64,000 nt of DNA from Drosophila miranda (GCF_003369915.1 NC_046677.1:24942913-25006912), one strand, 5' to 3'; shown: positions 47,245 to 59,283, counted from the stretch's first letter. The notes: generated by a model not told the origin, from the letters alone. Numbers and translations are program-made.

Positions 47245-49119
47245 TTATTTTTAATGGTAAGTTAAAGAACATAGAAACATAGGCCAAACGGCCGTACGCA
47301 CAGGCCACGTTCTCCACGCCAGTAACAATGTCGTCGTATAGCGAAAGGCATACGTTTCAGTTTACTCCGTCGTACCCGCAGCTTGCCAACGATGAGGATG
47401 ACGATATAAGAGATATAAGCGGAAATTAATTCAAACGTAGGAATTTTCCTTCAAAAAAACCGCAAGATCTTGTCGATGCATGGCGTTTAAAAAAAGTCAG
47501 CAACGGATCCGGCGAGCAAATCAAAAAAAATCAGAGGAAGAAAACAAGAAATTAGGAAAGACCCGAGGATGGATTGAAGGCTGCTATGAAGTGTGAAAAA
47601 TCTTGCAAAAACTTGTGATAGACTTCCAAGTGGGGGATGCTCCTGTCGGGAGTTAATCTGAAAATTGCACCCAAGTGTGGCATGGGAATAATGGCATGAA
47701 GAAATTCTTTTGTGTGTACTCCCATTTATTTGGACAAAACAAAATGGAAATTTTTGTGCGCTTAATATTTTAAACTGAAAGTGAACTATATTTTGAAAAC
47801 CGCGTATATAATTTGAAAATGGGTGGGTTTCTTGCCTCTGATTTGCATGAGTACAGACGTCGCTTCGTGCACCTCTCCTCTCTCGGGGATCGAGTTGAAG
47901 GATTGGTGACACACTCATATACAATAGTTGGAAAATTGAGGATATACACTATAGATATTATGACATTAATTTTTTAAGTAAACATTTTTTTTAAAGATAG
48001 GCCGGCGGAGCATATTGCGGCGCTGAGGCCGCAAACCTCCGCAAACCTGAGGAGCGGTGTGGTAGACAGAAGTAAGATGTATAAAAATTTGTTAGTGCGA
48101 GTATGGCTGGTATGCGTGGTATTAATGTTTAAGGCGTGGCGGTTGTGAAAAACTGCGACAGCGGCGGCGTGGCAGCCCCATATTTATAGGCGACGGCGCT
48201 CTGCCTCTGTCGGCAGCGCTGCTCTCAGCTTACATATCAGAGACGGCACTAGTGCTGCCGATTACGCACTTTTCCCGCAGATGTGGCTTTTTTTGATGAC
48301 CAAGCGGGGGAAATTTCTATAAATATCGTAGGAATGCGAATCAGAAGCTAGCCCTTCAGAGATGGATGAGTTAATGAAAATTCTATAAAATGCATAATAA
48401 ATATCACTTTATCACAAAATGGTTAACACCGTTATTTACGCCTTTTTTATATTTAGATTGAGATTGAATTTTCAGCTTTTTTTCGATTGTTTTCAAGCTA
48501 GAAACTGTTTTTTTTTTCTAATAAAAAGCGGGCAGCACTGGTCGGCACGTAGCACAGCACTCACATATTTTAGTGCGTTTGTGTGCGCAGGCACACGAAG
48601 CCAAAACGTATCTTGCTGTACACTGAAAAAATTGAATTCATATAAAGGAAGATGCTTTGCGCCAAACAAAATATTCTTAGGAAACATTAGAATATTATTT
48701 CTCTCCCATATATAAGAAGAAATTTAGCGTTAAATTCCGGTAATTTCGAAGCAACCCCTAAAAGTTCCTTGTGCCTCTCAAACAATATGTTGGCTAATCA
48801 AGCATTGCGCACCGCCATCCATTTTTTCAAAAAAGGAAAAACGATCATCCCACATATGTTGAACCTTTTTTTTAGTGTAAAATTTTATTTTCGCAGAAAA
48901 ATCACGACCTACTTCTCTGCCGCACTGTTCGTGTATATATACATATACATATGTATACATATGCAAATAAGCAGCAGCAGCGCCGCCATTTGCGAAAATG
49001 AGTCCGAAGCATATTTTAGTGTACGAATGTGTGTGTGTACGAATAGTGTATGTATCGAAAGAAGGGGATGGCACGTTGACCAATACCAATGCAACGCAAC
49101 AATGAAAGAAATGGGTGCA
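47245..49119. other. Sequence after the tandem array; no supported gene
   Basis: Just after the array a 34-codon frame starts at 47328 (MSSYSERHTFQF, then TPSYPQL and an Asp-rich DEDDDIRD) and ends at TAA; it looks like a clipped gene start. A GC-richer patch at 48000-48300 has GGCGGCGTGG and CGGCAGCGCTGC words and a TATTTATAGG box. These may all be cargo of the element that carries the array. The rest is AT-rich, with a (CATATG/TATA) run near 48935-48965. Confidence 0.35.
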
Positions 49120-50690
49120 ACCTCCCTATCATCAGTGATTATTTCGTCGGGTACTTTTACGTAGAGCATCTCGAAGGCGAGCTGCAGCTTCTCGCACATG
49201 ATCACGATGTGATGGTGCTGGATTGCTGTTGAGTGCAGTTGGCTTTAGAGCCTCCGAAGTATTCATCTTTGTCTCAAGCGTGACTCAAGCTTCACTTTTA
49301 GCATAAAATAAATCCATGGAATGTGCCGACTCCTCCTCCTGGTGGGGAAATGGAAAATGTGTATTTCAATAAATTTAATTCGAATTATTGAGAATAAAAT
49401 TATAGCTCACCAACTGAGGTTTGGCTGAGCGAGTCAGCCCAACCAGAATTCCCAAAAAACGGCTAAAGGCGGCGCTGGGCGGAGCTGGTCGGGCTGCTGC
49501 TGTTGTTGTGGCTAGCCTTGGGAGGTTGGCAGCAGCTCCACCTCTGGATGGACCACAAGCACAGACGGTTGTACCGCCCTTTGTGCCGCTTTCCTGGCCC
49601 GATCGAGCTCTCGCTCCCTCTGCCGGTACTCGGGATCCGAGCGCAGCAGGCGCTTCCGCTGACAATCCCGAAGCGACATCTGCACTCATAAGACAACAAA
49701 GGAGTGCAAACTTCAGAAACTTCCTTTGCAGTCTCACGATACGTATAATTTCAATACCCTGGGGAAAAGGATATTTTAGAATTGAGAAAATGTTTTTCAT
49801 CCCATTCTTCGTAGGTATCAGGATCGAGATAAATATATACAAGATACTAATAATGTACTTGAATATGTCTAAGACATATCAAATTGAGAAAAAGTCTTTA
49901 TAAATTACGTTTTATCTTCATATCAAATTAACGAAATAGGGTATACCAAGGAATATGCGCGCATCATTTCTTAAAAACCAACAACATTGCCACTGTTTTT
50001 TTATTTTTAACTATTTTGTTTAAATCTTGTTTTAGTCAATATGCAATAAAAGCAAGGACTAAAAACTAACAAATTTTGTAAAAAATGTATTTATCAATGG
50101 CCTAAAACTATGTGGGAAAAACTAAGGGTTTTAGTTAGACAGTATTATTCAACGGAATCTCTAAATTGAGCAATATGAACGACTATCCTCTTTCGTTTCT
50201 TTGTTTTGACCTATTTCGCTAAAACCTTTTTTGTTTGACCTATTTCATAAAAACTTCTTTTCAGACAAGATCCAATAAAAGCAAGAATTTAGAGTAAGCC
50301 AGTTAAGTAAAAAAAGTATTAATAAATCGTATAAAACAATGTGGGCATGCCAAAATGTTCTATATAGCTAGTAATATTCCACGGAAAATCAAAAACGAGG
50401 AATATGTAAAATATAACTTGAATTCGTCAGTATATTTACGGTATATGTATTTCAAAAGAGACGGTATATTTCGGTATACTTATCGGATTTTCTTATTTTC
50501 TTGCCACCACGTCTAGCTCACACACCTCCCAATTTTATACTTTTCATAGTATTTTCTAGTATTTTCCAGTATATTTTAAGACACGTTATGGACTCACCCT
50601 CTTGTCCAATGCACCAATGTAGGAACCATGTAGAAATGCCACTTAGAGCCATGACCCAGGCCACATCGAATACTAATTCGTGATCAGAAT
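49120..50690 (-). pseudogene. Unrecognised minus-strand gene relic or small gene, interrupted by a repeat
   Basis: Three protein-like pieces lie in order on the minus strand. At 50690-50592 a frame contains SQESDSDHELVFDV and WVMALSGISTWFLHW and ends at a strong donor (GGTGAGTCC). At 49695-49524 a GC3-rich frame reads CQRKRLLRSDPEYRQRERE, then LDRARKAAQRAVQPSV and LVVHPEVELLPTSQG, then TAG. At about 49240-49120 a frame contains AIQHHHIVIMCEKL and QLAFEMLYVKVPDEI. The second piece has the charged 'DPEYRxRERExDR' style seen in some insect nuclear proteins. Reading onward needs frame changes and meets stops, so decay is likely. A dispersed repeat (49745-50497) fills what would be the first intron. 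A short intact gene ending at 49524 cannot be excluded. Confidence 0.35.
49745..50497 (+). repeat. Dispersed promoter-proximal repeat, copy 4 (long)
   Basis: It contains the longest set of blocks: the 155-base block shared almost exactly with 34010-34164, both ATTCAACGG and ATATAGCTAGTAATATTCCACGG blocks, and the tail GTCAGTATATTTACGGTATA followed by AGAGACGGTATATTTCGGTA. About 40 bases further on, 34 bases (50538-50571) are identical to 60481-60514 near the Fnta copy, so the two copies share flanking sequence as well. Confidence 0.65.
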
Positions 50691-50934
50691 CTGATTCCTG
50701 ACTGCCATCAAAATCTCAATTTTTTCAAAAATGTCGTAAAAAAGGGCATGTCAAAAAGTGGATAACGGATGTTTTTCACAATGGCGCTTCCATGGGGCTT
50801 ATATGAAAAAATAAATAAAAATTTTTGAAACGTACACATTTCCCCTTCAGGTGTCGCCTTTGATAATTACATAAATATGTAGTTAATATGTAGCAACTGT
50901 GTAGTTAGCGCGTAGTTACCATGTAAGGAAATTA

Positions 50935-51217
50935 ATTTAGTGGACATTTTTGTTGACCGGTTTTGCTTAAACATTATTTCATAAACAAACCAATAAAGAT
51001 GAGAACTTAAAGATAACCAGTCTTGTAGGAAATTGATATTATAATCGGATAAAATTATCAGTTTCGACCCTCAGGTCTTAGGTAGCTAGTTATATTCTAC
51101 GGAATATCCAAAACGAGTAATGTGATGCAACTTGAATACAAATAATTCGCCAGTATATTTGCGGTATATTTTGAAATTTGTGACGTATATTTTATCAATA
51201 AGTCCGCGGTCACACTG
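50935..51217 (+). repeat. Dispersed promoter-proximal repeat, copy 5, upstream of tank
   Basis: It is a diverged copy with AACCAATAAAGATGAGAACT, GTAGGAAATTGAT, AATCGGATAAAATTAT, TAGCTAGTTATATTCTACGG, AAAACGAGTAATGTG and the tail CAGTATATTTGCGGTATATT, ending at the motif 1 element. Its orientation matches tank. Confidence 0.55.
51150..51217 (+). promoter_or_regulatory. Putative tank core promoter
   Basis: CGGTCACACTG at 51207-51217 is a perfect motif 1 (YGGTCACACTR). Two motif-6-like words (CCAGTATATTT and GCGGTATATTTT) precede it by 35-60 bases. The tank start codon follows 385 bases later, which leaves room for a 5' UTR. The layout matches the mxt promoter region. Confidence 0.6.
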
Positions 51218-51602
51218 CTTATCAGCCTGTTTACACCATGCAAAACAACAAATACAGTTAATATTAAATTCAGCACAAAGTTCAATATTTGTAAAGTCTA
51301 CGCGAAAAATTTGATCACCCGCAGAGACAGCGATAAGTATGTAAGCGATGCTCCTTCACATGTAAATCGCTCACGCTCTCAGTTTGCCTGGAAATCGAGT
51401 GGCATCTGGCGCGGTGTAAACGAAAAAATTCAGTTCTTAGGAAATTATGTCGTCGTCTTCGCACAACACAAACATATTCCCAGCATTTCGACACAACTAG
51501 AGTAGCCTAACGTTTCATATATGCTTGCATGTATATTTCGTAATGTGTACAAAAGAAACTAGTGCTTTGTAGACCGATCCACAGACACACGACGCCCGTG
51601 TG

Positions 51603-53325
51603 ATGGCTGCGATAAAGGTAAGGGCCGGGGCCTCTCCGCCTTCATAATACTTGATTTGATTTAAATGAGTTGTGTTTTTCACCACTCGCAGAACATCGGC
51701 TATGGCATACTGTACGGGCTGTGGGACAGCATACGTGGCATGACCCTTGTCCTCCACATCGACAACGAGGTGAATCGCCAAGATGCCGAGCAGGACATTC
51801 GACTATTACGCAGAACGGATAAAGATCGCTACGAGCGGGCGCGTAGATCGCCATCGCCTGTGCCCAGCTCTGCGGCGGCCATGATTCGTGAGGAGTACGC
51901 CAAACGAGCCGAGGAGAACTCCGATGAGCGGAGTCTGCAGAAGATTCTAAACCAGAAACCTACCGCCGAGAAAGAGAAACAGCCTCAGGGGTACGTGACA
52001 CAAAGACAGCACAGCTGCTGCATGCTCAGCATGACAAATTTATTTATTGCGCACTTGCGTTGCATCTCCCCTACCCTAAGCAGCGAGAAGAAGATCGCCA
52101 AGAAGCTCTTCAAATGCTGCATGCTCAACGGTGGCTTCACCTGGATGAGCATCGTACTCTTCGAGTCGGCTTTGCTGCCCACGCTGAAGTTCTGCCTAAC
52201 CATCTTCTATGGCGCCCAGTCGGAGACACTGCCCGTAGTGTGGGCCTGGCTGCATCCGATACTCTCGCTGCTCTTTGGAATGATGTGGGTGCTGCCCATC
52301 TTTATGCTGTCGAAGATCGTCAGCTCGCTGTGGTTCGCGGACATCGCCAATGCGGCGTATCGGGTGCGGAAGGGTCGACCGCAGCTGATACCGGGCATTA
52401 GCAAACTGTTGGCCGATTTCCTCTTTAGCATGGTCGTGCAGATGTTATTCCTGGTGCAGAGTATGCTGGTGAATCTGGTGCCGGTGAAGTATGTCGGCTC
52501 TTCGCTCTGCTTTGTGCACCTCTGCCTGCTGTACTCGCTGTATTCGTTCGAGTACAAGTGGTTCAACATGGGATGGGAGCTGCACCGACGTCTCACCTAC
52601 ATAGAGAAGAACTGGCCCTACTTTTTCGGCTTCGGCATACCGTTGACAGTGCTCACCAATCTGTCCAGTTCGGTGATTGTGAGCAGCTGCATCTTCTCCA
52701 TATTTTTCCCACTGTTCATACTCAGCGGCAACGAGGCCCAGCCCATGGTCGACACCACGTAAGTGTGACAGATTGTGCGGTAATAGATTTTGTCTAAAAA
52801 TAAACTCTGCCCTCTTCTAGTGAGATCTCGCTGCGTCTCTTCTCGCCGGTCGTTTTCATATCAAACCTCTGCTTCGGCGGCAATCCGTGGAGCAAGGCCA
52901 ACCGGCTCAGTGCCATGCAGCGTCAGCAGTACGAGCTGCAACAGCGTCAGCGCCTGCTTCAGCGGGAAGAGCAGCTTCTCAAGCAGCGGAAGCAGCAGTA
53001 CATGGAACAGCAGCGCATGCAAATGCGTCGCGAACGGTCCCACTCGCGATCGCAGACACCGCAATCGGCACCGGGCACTGGGCTACCATATAGATACGCC
53101 CAGGCGCCGGTGTTTGATGCCGCCCGTGTACGGGACTCTTCCGCATCGTCCACGCACAGCTCCACATCGCCGAGCATCAGCAGCTACCGGCCGCCGCCGT
53201 ACTATGGCAGTTCGCTGCGCGGCGCCACACCACTGGTGCCCACACCCGTGCCTGGTGCACCCCAAGCACCGCTTACCCCGCCCGTCATACGACAGGAGTC
53301 GGGACCAGATGACTGGAACTTGTGA
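51603..53325 (+). CDS. tank: Tank, EI24-family ER membrane protein
   Basis: Four exons join in phase: 51603-51617 (MAAIK), 51692-51990, 52081-52758 and 52821-53325 (TGA), giving 498 residues. The start is the ATG before the GTAAGG donor. After an amphipathic N-terminus (NIGYGILYGLWDSIRGM) and a charged, Ser-rich loop come several membrane segments (LFKCCMLNGGFTWMSIVLF, then VVWAWLHPILSLLFGMMWVL, LLYSLYSFEYKWFNMGWELH and SSVIVSSCIFSIFFPLFIL), which match the EI24/PIG8 family. EI24 is an ER protein needed for autophagy in animals; the same role here is inferred. The last exon is a Gln/Arg coiled coil (RQQYELQQRQRLLQREEQLL) with Ser/Pro-rich sequence, longer than in mammals. Ir25a follows directly, the same neighbour as in D. 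melanogaster (CG15626 next to CG15627). Confidence 0.92.
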
Positions 53326-53711
53326 GATTTATGCATATACACTCTCTAGGCTTATAGGCTCTATACACATACAAATAATAGATGTATTATTAATTGGATC
53401 GATGTGCGTAAGCGTTGTCTTTGTATGTACCCATTGTGAACTTTCGTGTAATAAGTGTAATAACTAAAACTATGTATATCTACGAATAATGACAATGTTC
53501 GCTAGTCGACGCCGCGGCCCAACCCTCGACTCGGGCACTGGACAACGGACATCACTATACAGCAGCTATATCTTCTATATGCGTTTCGCTCCAACTGCTG
53601 CAAAATTCTTAAGAGTTTTATTTTTAGGTCGCGTTTTCGCTTTCATTATTTCTTGTAGGGTGCCCTCTACAATTACAAATTACTTTCGTTAATATGTAAT
53701 TATGTATCAAA

Positions 53712-53717
53712 AATAAA
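53712..53717 (+). terminator. Poly(A) signal of tank
   Basis: AATAAA lies about 390 bases after the tank stop codon, followed by an A-rich stretch and a TTTTGTACTTTCG downstream element. Confidence 0.5.
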
Positions 53718-54687
53718 AACAAAAACATTTTGTACTTTCGTCAATTGCGGCGTTTCTGTGTGTAATTTTTCGGTGTGGAGAGTGCAGGGAAGGACTTTAT
53801 CTTGGTTTGGTTATACTTGATAAATACTTAGAATGAGTCAGGGCTAATAAGGTATTGGGAAATTGATAAATTGAGAATTGAAAGCACTCAATATTCATAG
53901 TTCGGATACAGTTAAATGGTTCTTTATACTCAAAGATAATCGAATCGTCTAATCTAATCTAATTCCTAAGGAAAGCGTTTCCGTTACCATAAAGTTTATA
54001 TATTCCTGATCAGCGTCAAGAGACGAGTCGCCTAGTTGTCAGAGAATATATAACAATTTCTCGTGACTGACCCCCTGCTCGCTCTCTTTCTCGTCTAGTG
54101 GCGTCAAGTTCCTTGGCGGAGCGAACGAGAAGAGGGAAGAGGGCGGAAGAGAGAGAAGTGTGTGATATGGGAAAAGCTAGATACTTTCGTTCTCCTGTAG
54201 TCTCTATATAAATAATAATAAAGATTCCAAATTTAATTCCAATTACTTTTGTCGGGAAAATTGCCCAATAATCATTTCATGTTTATGTGACAATATAACA
54301 AGCTATTCAATACCTCATAATAACTCTACCATTCCAGTTCGTCTCCTCAAAACACCAATACCCGCCTAATTATCGCTTGAGTTCCGGCACGAACAGTGTT
54401 CTAGACCCAGAATGTGTGTGGCCAGGTTGGATTGGGTGGTCGGGTCGTATAGGGTTGGGGGTTGGGGTTATTATCCAGTAAATTGATTATCACCAAGGTT
54501 ACACACATGTCCACACATTGTTCTCGTTGAAAGTGAAATTGTCAGTGGCATTGGTTGTGGTTGTGGTTCTGGTATGGTATCCTTTCCGACAGGATATTCC
54601 AGCTCAGTGGAAATTTGTTCTTCGTGGCGTACGGTCTATTGCTGATTGCTGAGATCTCGGCCCGGAACCCCTCTATGTGCCGATACC
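53718..54687. other. tank-Ir25a spacer with Ir25a 5' region
   Basis: It contains a worn DINE-1-like fragment (53975-54040) and GA/CT-rich sequence near 54080-54165. No upstream coding exon is seen. The Ir25a start site and 5' UTR must lie here; no TATA box or motif 1 is obvious, unlike the promoters of the housekeeping neighbours. Confidence 0.4.
53975..54040 (+). mobile_element. Worn DINE-1 (INE-1) fragment
   Basis: ACCATAAAGTTTATATATTC, then TGATCAGCGTCAAGAGACGA and GTCGCCTAG, follow the DINE-1 internal order seen in the better copy at 55310-55360 (CCCATAAAGTATATATATTC, TGATGAGCATCAATAGCCGA, GTCGATTGAG). Confidence 0.55.
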
Positions 54688-57600
54688 ATGTTGGATGTTT
54701 GCTTAAAGTGTTTCAAATATTTATGGCTTCTCGTATTGTTGACGCTACTAAGCGGTTGGAATCGGGAAGCATTGGCCCAGACGACTCAAAATATTAATGT
54801 TTGTAAGTGGTAAAGCCATCGATTTATAAATTAACATATAGGATATAGAAAATATATACATATATAAACAATAAGGGAATTGTGAAATACTTGAAATTAT
54901 TTCCTTTTGTGATCTAATTATACTCCCATAAAAGTACAAAGGTTATTTAATAAAGTGAATCCACTGTAAGGAATATCTATTATATCAACTTATTAATCCG
55001 AAAATATGAAGATGGTGAGATATAATTGGTTTTGGAATATTTCAAGTACATTTCGAACCAGACGTCAGACATTTTTCCAAGCTTACCTAAAATTATTCTA
55101 AATAAATATATACAAAATAATAAAAATTTTCAGAATCGTGAAGTATATTTCCGTTTTTTACTTGCAAAGATTAGGAATATCAATAAAATATTTAATTCTA
55201 ATTTATTTAAATATTGAATTTTTATACCCGATACTCAAAATGAGTATTGGGGTATATTAGATTTGTGGTAAAAGTGGATGTGTGTAACGTCCAGAAGGAA
55301 TCGTTTGCGACCCCATAAAGTATATATATTCTTGATGAGCATCAATAGCCGAGTCGATTGAGCCCTGTCTGTCCGTCCGTCCGTCCGTCTGTCCGTCTGT
55401 CCGTCTGTCTATAAGACTATAAGAGCTAGAGCAACGACATTTTATATCCGAACTTCGGTGATATGCCACTGTTACGAGAATATTTCAAAACTTTGCCCCG
55501 CCCACTTCCGCCCCCACAAAGGGCGAAAATCTGTGGCATCCACAATTTCAATCGTAGAGGATGACTATATGTTCTAGAGTGTAAAATCTGAAGCAGATCG
55601 TATCGGAAAGTTAGGAAAATAATATATATTAAGTGCGAGAACGGGGACAAGTAAACCGTTTCTAAGCCACGTAATGTTTTTGTCCTCTTTCATGCCACAC
55701 TACACTACCCAACTCTTCCAATCCAATCCAATATTGGGGTGATAGTCTTCATCAATGAGGTGGACAACGAGCCGGCGTCCAAGGCAGTGGATGTGGTGCT
55801 TACGTATTTGAAGAAAAACATCCGCTATGGCTTGTCCGTGCAAATTGAATCGATTGAGGCCAATAAAACGGATGCCAAGGTGCTGCTGGAAGCAAGTAAG
55901 TGAAATGTGAGGAGAAATTATCTCCGAATCATTCATGATCATCTTTCGGTCATTATTTCACTTTAAAGTTTGCAACAAGTATGCCGATAGTATTGAGAAG
56001 AAAATGATGCCGCATCTGATCCTGGACACTACCAAGTCGGGCGTGGCCTCGGAGACGGTGAAGAGTTTCACCCAGGCCTTGGGTCTGCCCACCATTAGTG
56101 CCTCGTACGGTCAGGAGGGGGATCTGCGGCAGTGGCGGGATCTGGATGAAAGCAAGCAAAAGTATCTGCTGCAGGTGATGCCCCCGGGCGACATTATACC
56201 CGAGGTCATCCGGAGCATTGTGCGGCGTCTCAACATCACCAATGGTATGCCACTCCTTGCAGAATTAACCCCTGAATGTATCAGTATCTGTATCTTGCCC
56301 CCAGCGGCCATCCTATATGACGAAACCTTTGTGATGGACCACAAGTATAAGTCCCTCCTGCAGAACATTCAAACACGTCATGTGATCACAGCCATTGCCA
56401 TGGAGGGCAAGCGGGAGCGCGAGGAGCAGATCGAGAAGCTGCGCAATCTGGACATCAACAACTTCTTCATTCTGGGCAACCTTCAGTCCATACGCATGGT
56501 ACTCGAGTCCGTGAAGCCCGCCTACTTTGAGCGAAATTTCGCCTGGCACGCCATCACCCAAAACGAGGGTGAAGTTAGCAGTCAGCGCGACAATGCTACG
56601 ATCATGTTTCTCAAGCCCATGGCATATACGCAATTCCGGGATCGCCTGGGCCTCCTGCGCTCCACCTACAACCTAAACGAGGAGCCCCAACTGGCCTCGG
56701 CTTTCTACTTTGATTTGGCTCTGCGCAGCTTCCTAACCATCAAGTAAGTGGCCAAAACTATAACTACTTTAACACTTTAACTATTTTCAATTATGGGTAG
56801 AGAGAGCTAAGGGAGCTAGTTCTATTCTGTAGGACCCAAAGGAGATACATCCAGGACTCTATATGAGGAACAAACAATTCATGGGATGGAGCGATAATAA
56901 TTTCCATTGAAATTTACTTAACTTCCTATAACAGTATTAGTATTTATATATGCAACCGTATAGGAAACACCTTTTTAGATAGATTAGTAGATAAATCCCA
57001 TTCGCGAATACCTGATGAGTATGATTATTATTCTTTTTCCTTAGAGAAATGCTTCAATCGGGTGCCTGGCCCAAGGATATGGAGTATCTGAACTGTGACG
57101 ACTTCCAAGGCGGCAACACACCCCAGCGGAACCTCGATCTCCGGGAATACTTCACCAAGGTGGGTGTCTGTCTGCTGTGTTTAGGTGGTAAGCTGGCAAT
57201 TATGGTTGATTACGAAAAACACATCCCGTCCGTAGATAAGCGAACCCACGTCGTATGGCACTTTCGAGCTGGTCACGCAACCGAAGCAACCGTTCAATGG
57301 CTTCAGCTATATGAAGTTCGAAATGGATATAAATGTGCTCCAAATTCGTGGCGGCAGCTCAGTGAACAGCAAATCGATTGGCTCGTGGACAGCTGGCCTG
57401 GACACCCCTCTCACCGTCAAGGATGAGGAGCAGATGAAGAATCTGACAGCGGATACGGTCTATCGTATATACACTGTTGTGGTAGGTGCAATACTGTCTG
57501 CTACCCTTCTATTCGGAGGTATACCTGCTATATATTTTCTGTTATTTCGTTCCTCAGCAACCACCCTTCATCATGCGCGACGAGACCGCTCCGAAGGGCT

Positions 57601-59185
57601 ACAAGGGCTACTGCATCGATCTGATCAACGAGATCGCCACAATTGTACACTTTGACTACACCATCCAGGAGGTAGAGGACGGAAAATTCGGTAACATGGA
57701 TGAGAAGGGCGAGTGGAATGGTATCGTCAAGAAGCTGATCGATAAGCAGGCGGACATCGGCCTGGGCAGCATGTCGGTGATGGCCGAACGAGAGATAGTC
57801 ATTGACTTTACGGTGCCCTACTACGATCTGGTGGGCATCACCATCATGATGCAGCGTCCCAGCTCCCCCAGTTCGCTGTTCAAGTTCCTCACCGTGCTGG
57901 AGACGAACGTGTGGCTGTGCATCCTGGCAGCCTACTTCTTCACCAGCTTTCTCATGTGGGTCTTTGACCGGTGGAGTCCTTACAGCTACCAGAACAACCG
58001 AGAGAAGTACAAGGATGATGAAGAGAAGCGCGAATTCAATCTGAAGGAGTGCCTCTGGTTCTGCATGACCTCGCTGACCCCCCAGGGCGGTGGGGAGGCT
58101 CCCAAGAATCTGTCCGGACGTCTTGTGGCTGCCACTTGGTGGCTTTTTGGGTGCGTTTCGTCTACCCTCTCATCCCTTTCATTTAATCATATTTCACCAA
58201 TCCCCCCAGTTTTATCATAATTGCTTCGTACACGGCCAACTTGGCTGCCTTTCTGACTGTCTCCCGTTTGGACACGCCCGTCGAAAGCCTGGATGATCTG
58301 GCCAAGCAATACAAGATACTCTATGCCCCGCTCAATGGCTCCTCGGCCATGACGTACTTCGAGCGTATGGCCAACATTGAGCAGATGTTTTATGAGATCT
58401 GGAAGGATCTATCACTAAACGATTCATTGACTCCGCTAGAGCGATCTAAGCTGGCCGTGTGGGATTACCCGGTCAGCGACAAGTACACCAAGATGTGGCA
58501 GGCCATGCAGGAGGCAGCACTACCGGCTACACTCGACGAGGCTGTGGCGCGGGTCCGAAACTCAACCGCGGCCACGGGATTTGCTTTTCTGGGAGACGCC
58601 ACCGATATACGGTACCTGCAGTTGACCAACTGCGATCTTCAGGTGGTGGGCGAGGAGTTCTCCCGAAAGCCCTATGCCATAGCCGTGCAGCAAGGCTCTC
58701 ATCTGAAGGATCAATTCAATAATGCGTGAGTTAATGCGTAGTACACATAAGAGAATGCATTTGTTCGACTGATACGATTTTCTTACAGCATTCTAACGCT
58801 GCTTAACAAACGACAACTGGAGAAACTCAAGGAAAAGTGGTGGAAGAATGACGAGGCGCAGGCTAAGTGCGACAAGCCAGAGGATCAGTCAGATGGTATC
58901 TCCATACAAAATATTGGCGGTGTGTTCATTGTCATCTTTGTGGGTATTGGCATGGCCTGCATCACACTCGTCTTTGAGTACTGGTGGTATCGCTACCGCA
59001 AGAATCCGCGCATCATCGACGTGGCCGAGGCATCCACTGCAGATCGTTCGAATGTCAAAGACGTTGCTGGCAAGCTGGCCGATGGCGTAATTTTGGGCAA
59101 TTCGGGGGAAAAGTTTGAAAAGTCGAATGCTGCACTGCGTCCACGTTTCAATCAGTATCCGGCCACATTCAAGCCACGTTTCTAG
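54688..59185 (+). CDS. Ir25a: Ionotropic receptor 25a, olfactory/thermo-hygrosensory co-receptor
   Basis: Nine exons join in phase: 54688-54802, 55746-55895, 55969-56244, 56305-56743, 57045-57159, 57236-57481, 57558-58150, 58210-58725 and 58789-59185 (TAG), giving 948 residues, the known length. Exon 1 holds a signal peptide (YLWLLVLLTLLSGWNREALA) and QTTQNINV. A glutamate-receptor-like amino-terminal domain follows (to about residue 400), a feature of IR25a and IR8a. The S1 lobe has MAERE with Arg525, which fits the ligand-binding arginine. M1 is at about 562-583, the pore loop at 610-627, and the M3 gate SYTANLAAFLTV begins at 651. S2 has GDATDIRYLQ, and M4 is at about 859-881 (GGVFIVIFVGIGMACITLVF), with a short cytoplasmic tail. 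IR25a pairs with tuning IRs in ciliary dendrites to form cation channels (known). The identification is very secure. Confidence 0.97.
55219..55690 (+). mobile_element. DINE-1 (INE-1) copy in Ir25a intron 1
   Basis: It starts TTTTTATACCCGATACTCAA with a short stem (ACTCAAAATGAGTA) and continues with CCCATAAAGTATATATATTC and TGATGAGCATCAATAGCCGA. Then comes the hallmark imperfect (GTCC/GTCT)n block at 55367-55412, followed by CCCGCCCACTTCCGCCCCCA. This is the typical order of a Drosophila DINE-1 Helentron. It is in the same orientation as Ir25a and makes up about half of the 943-base intron, ending close to the acceptor of exon 2. Confidence 0.85.
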
Positions 59186-59283
59186 GAGAACTCTACTAAT
59201 TTATAGTTTAACTCGCACGGAGAATATCTACGTCTAGCAATTAAGTAAATTTGTGGCACTTTGTGCACTTTTATTCAATTCGT

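Noticed and set aside
49375..49842. 155-codon minus frame rich in Ala, Gly, Ser and Arg
   Set aside because: It is the off-frame shadow of the better GC3-rich frame with DPEYRQRERE; its composition is typical of a shadow.
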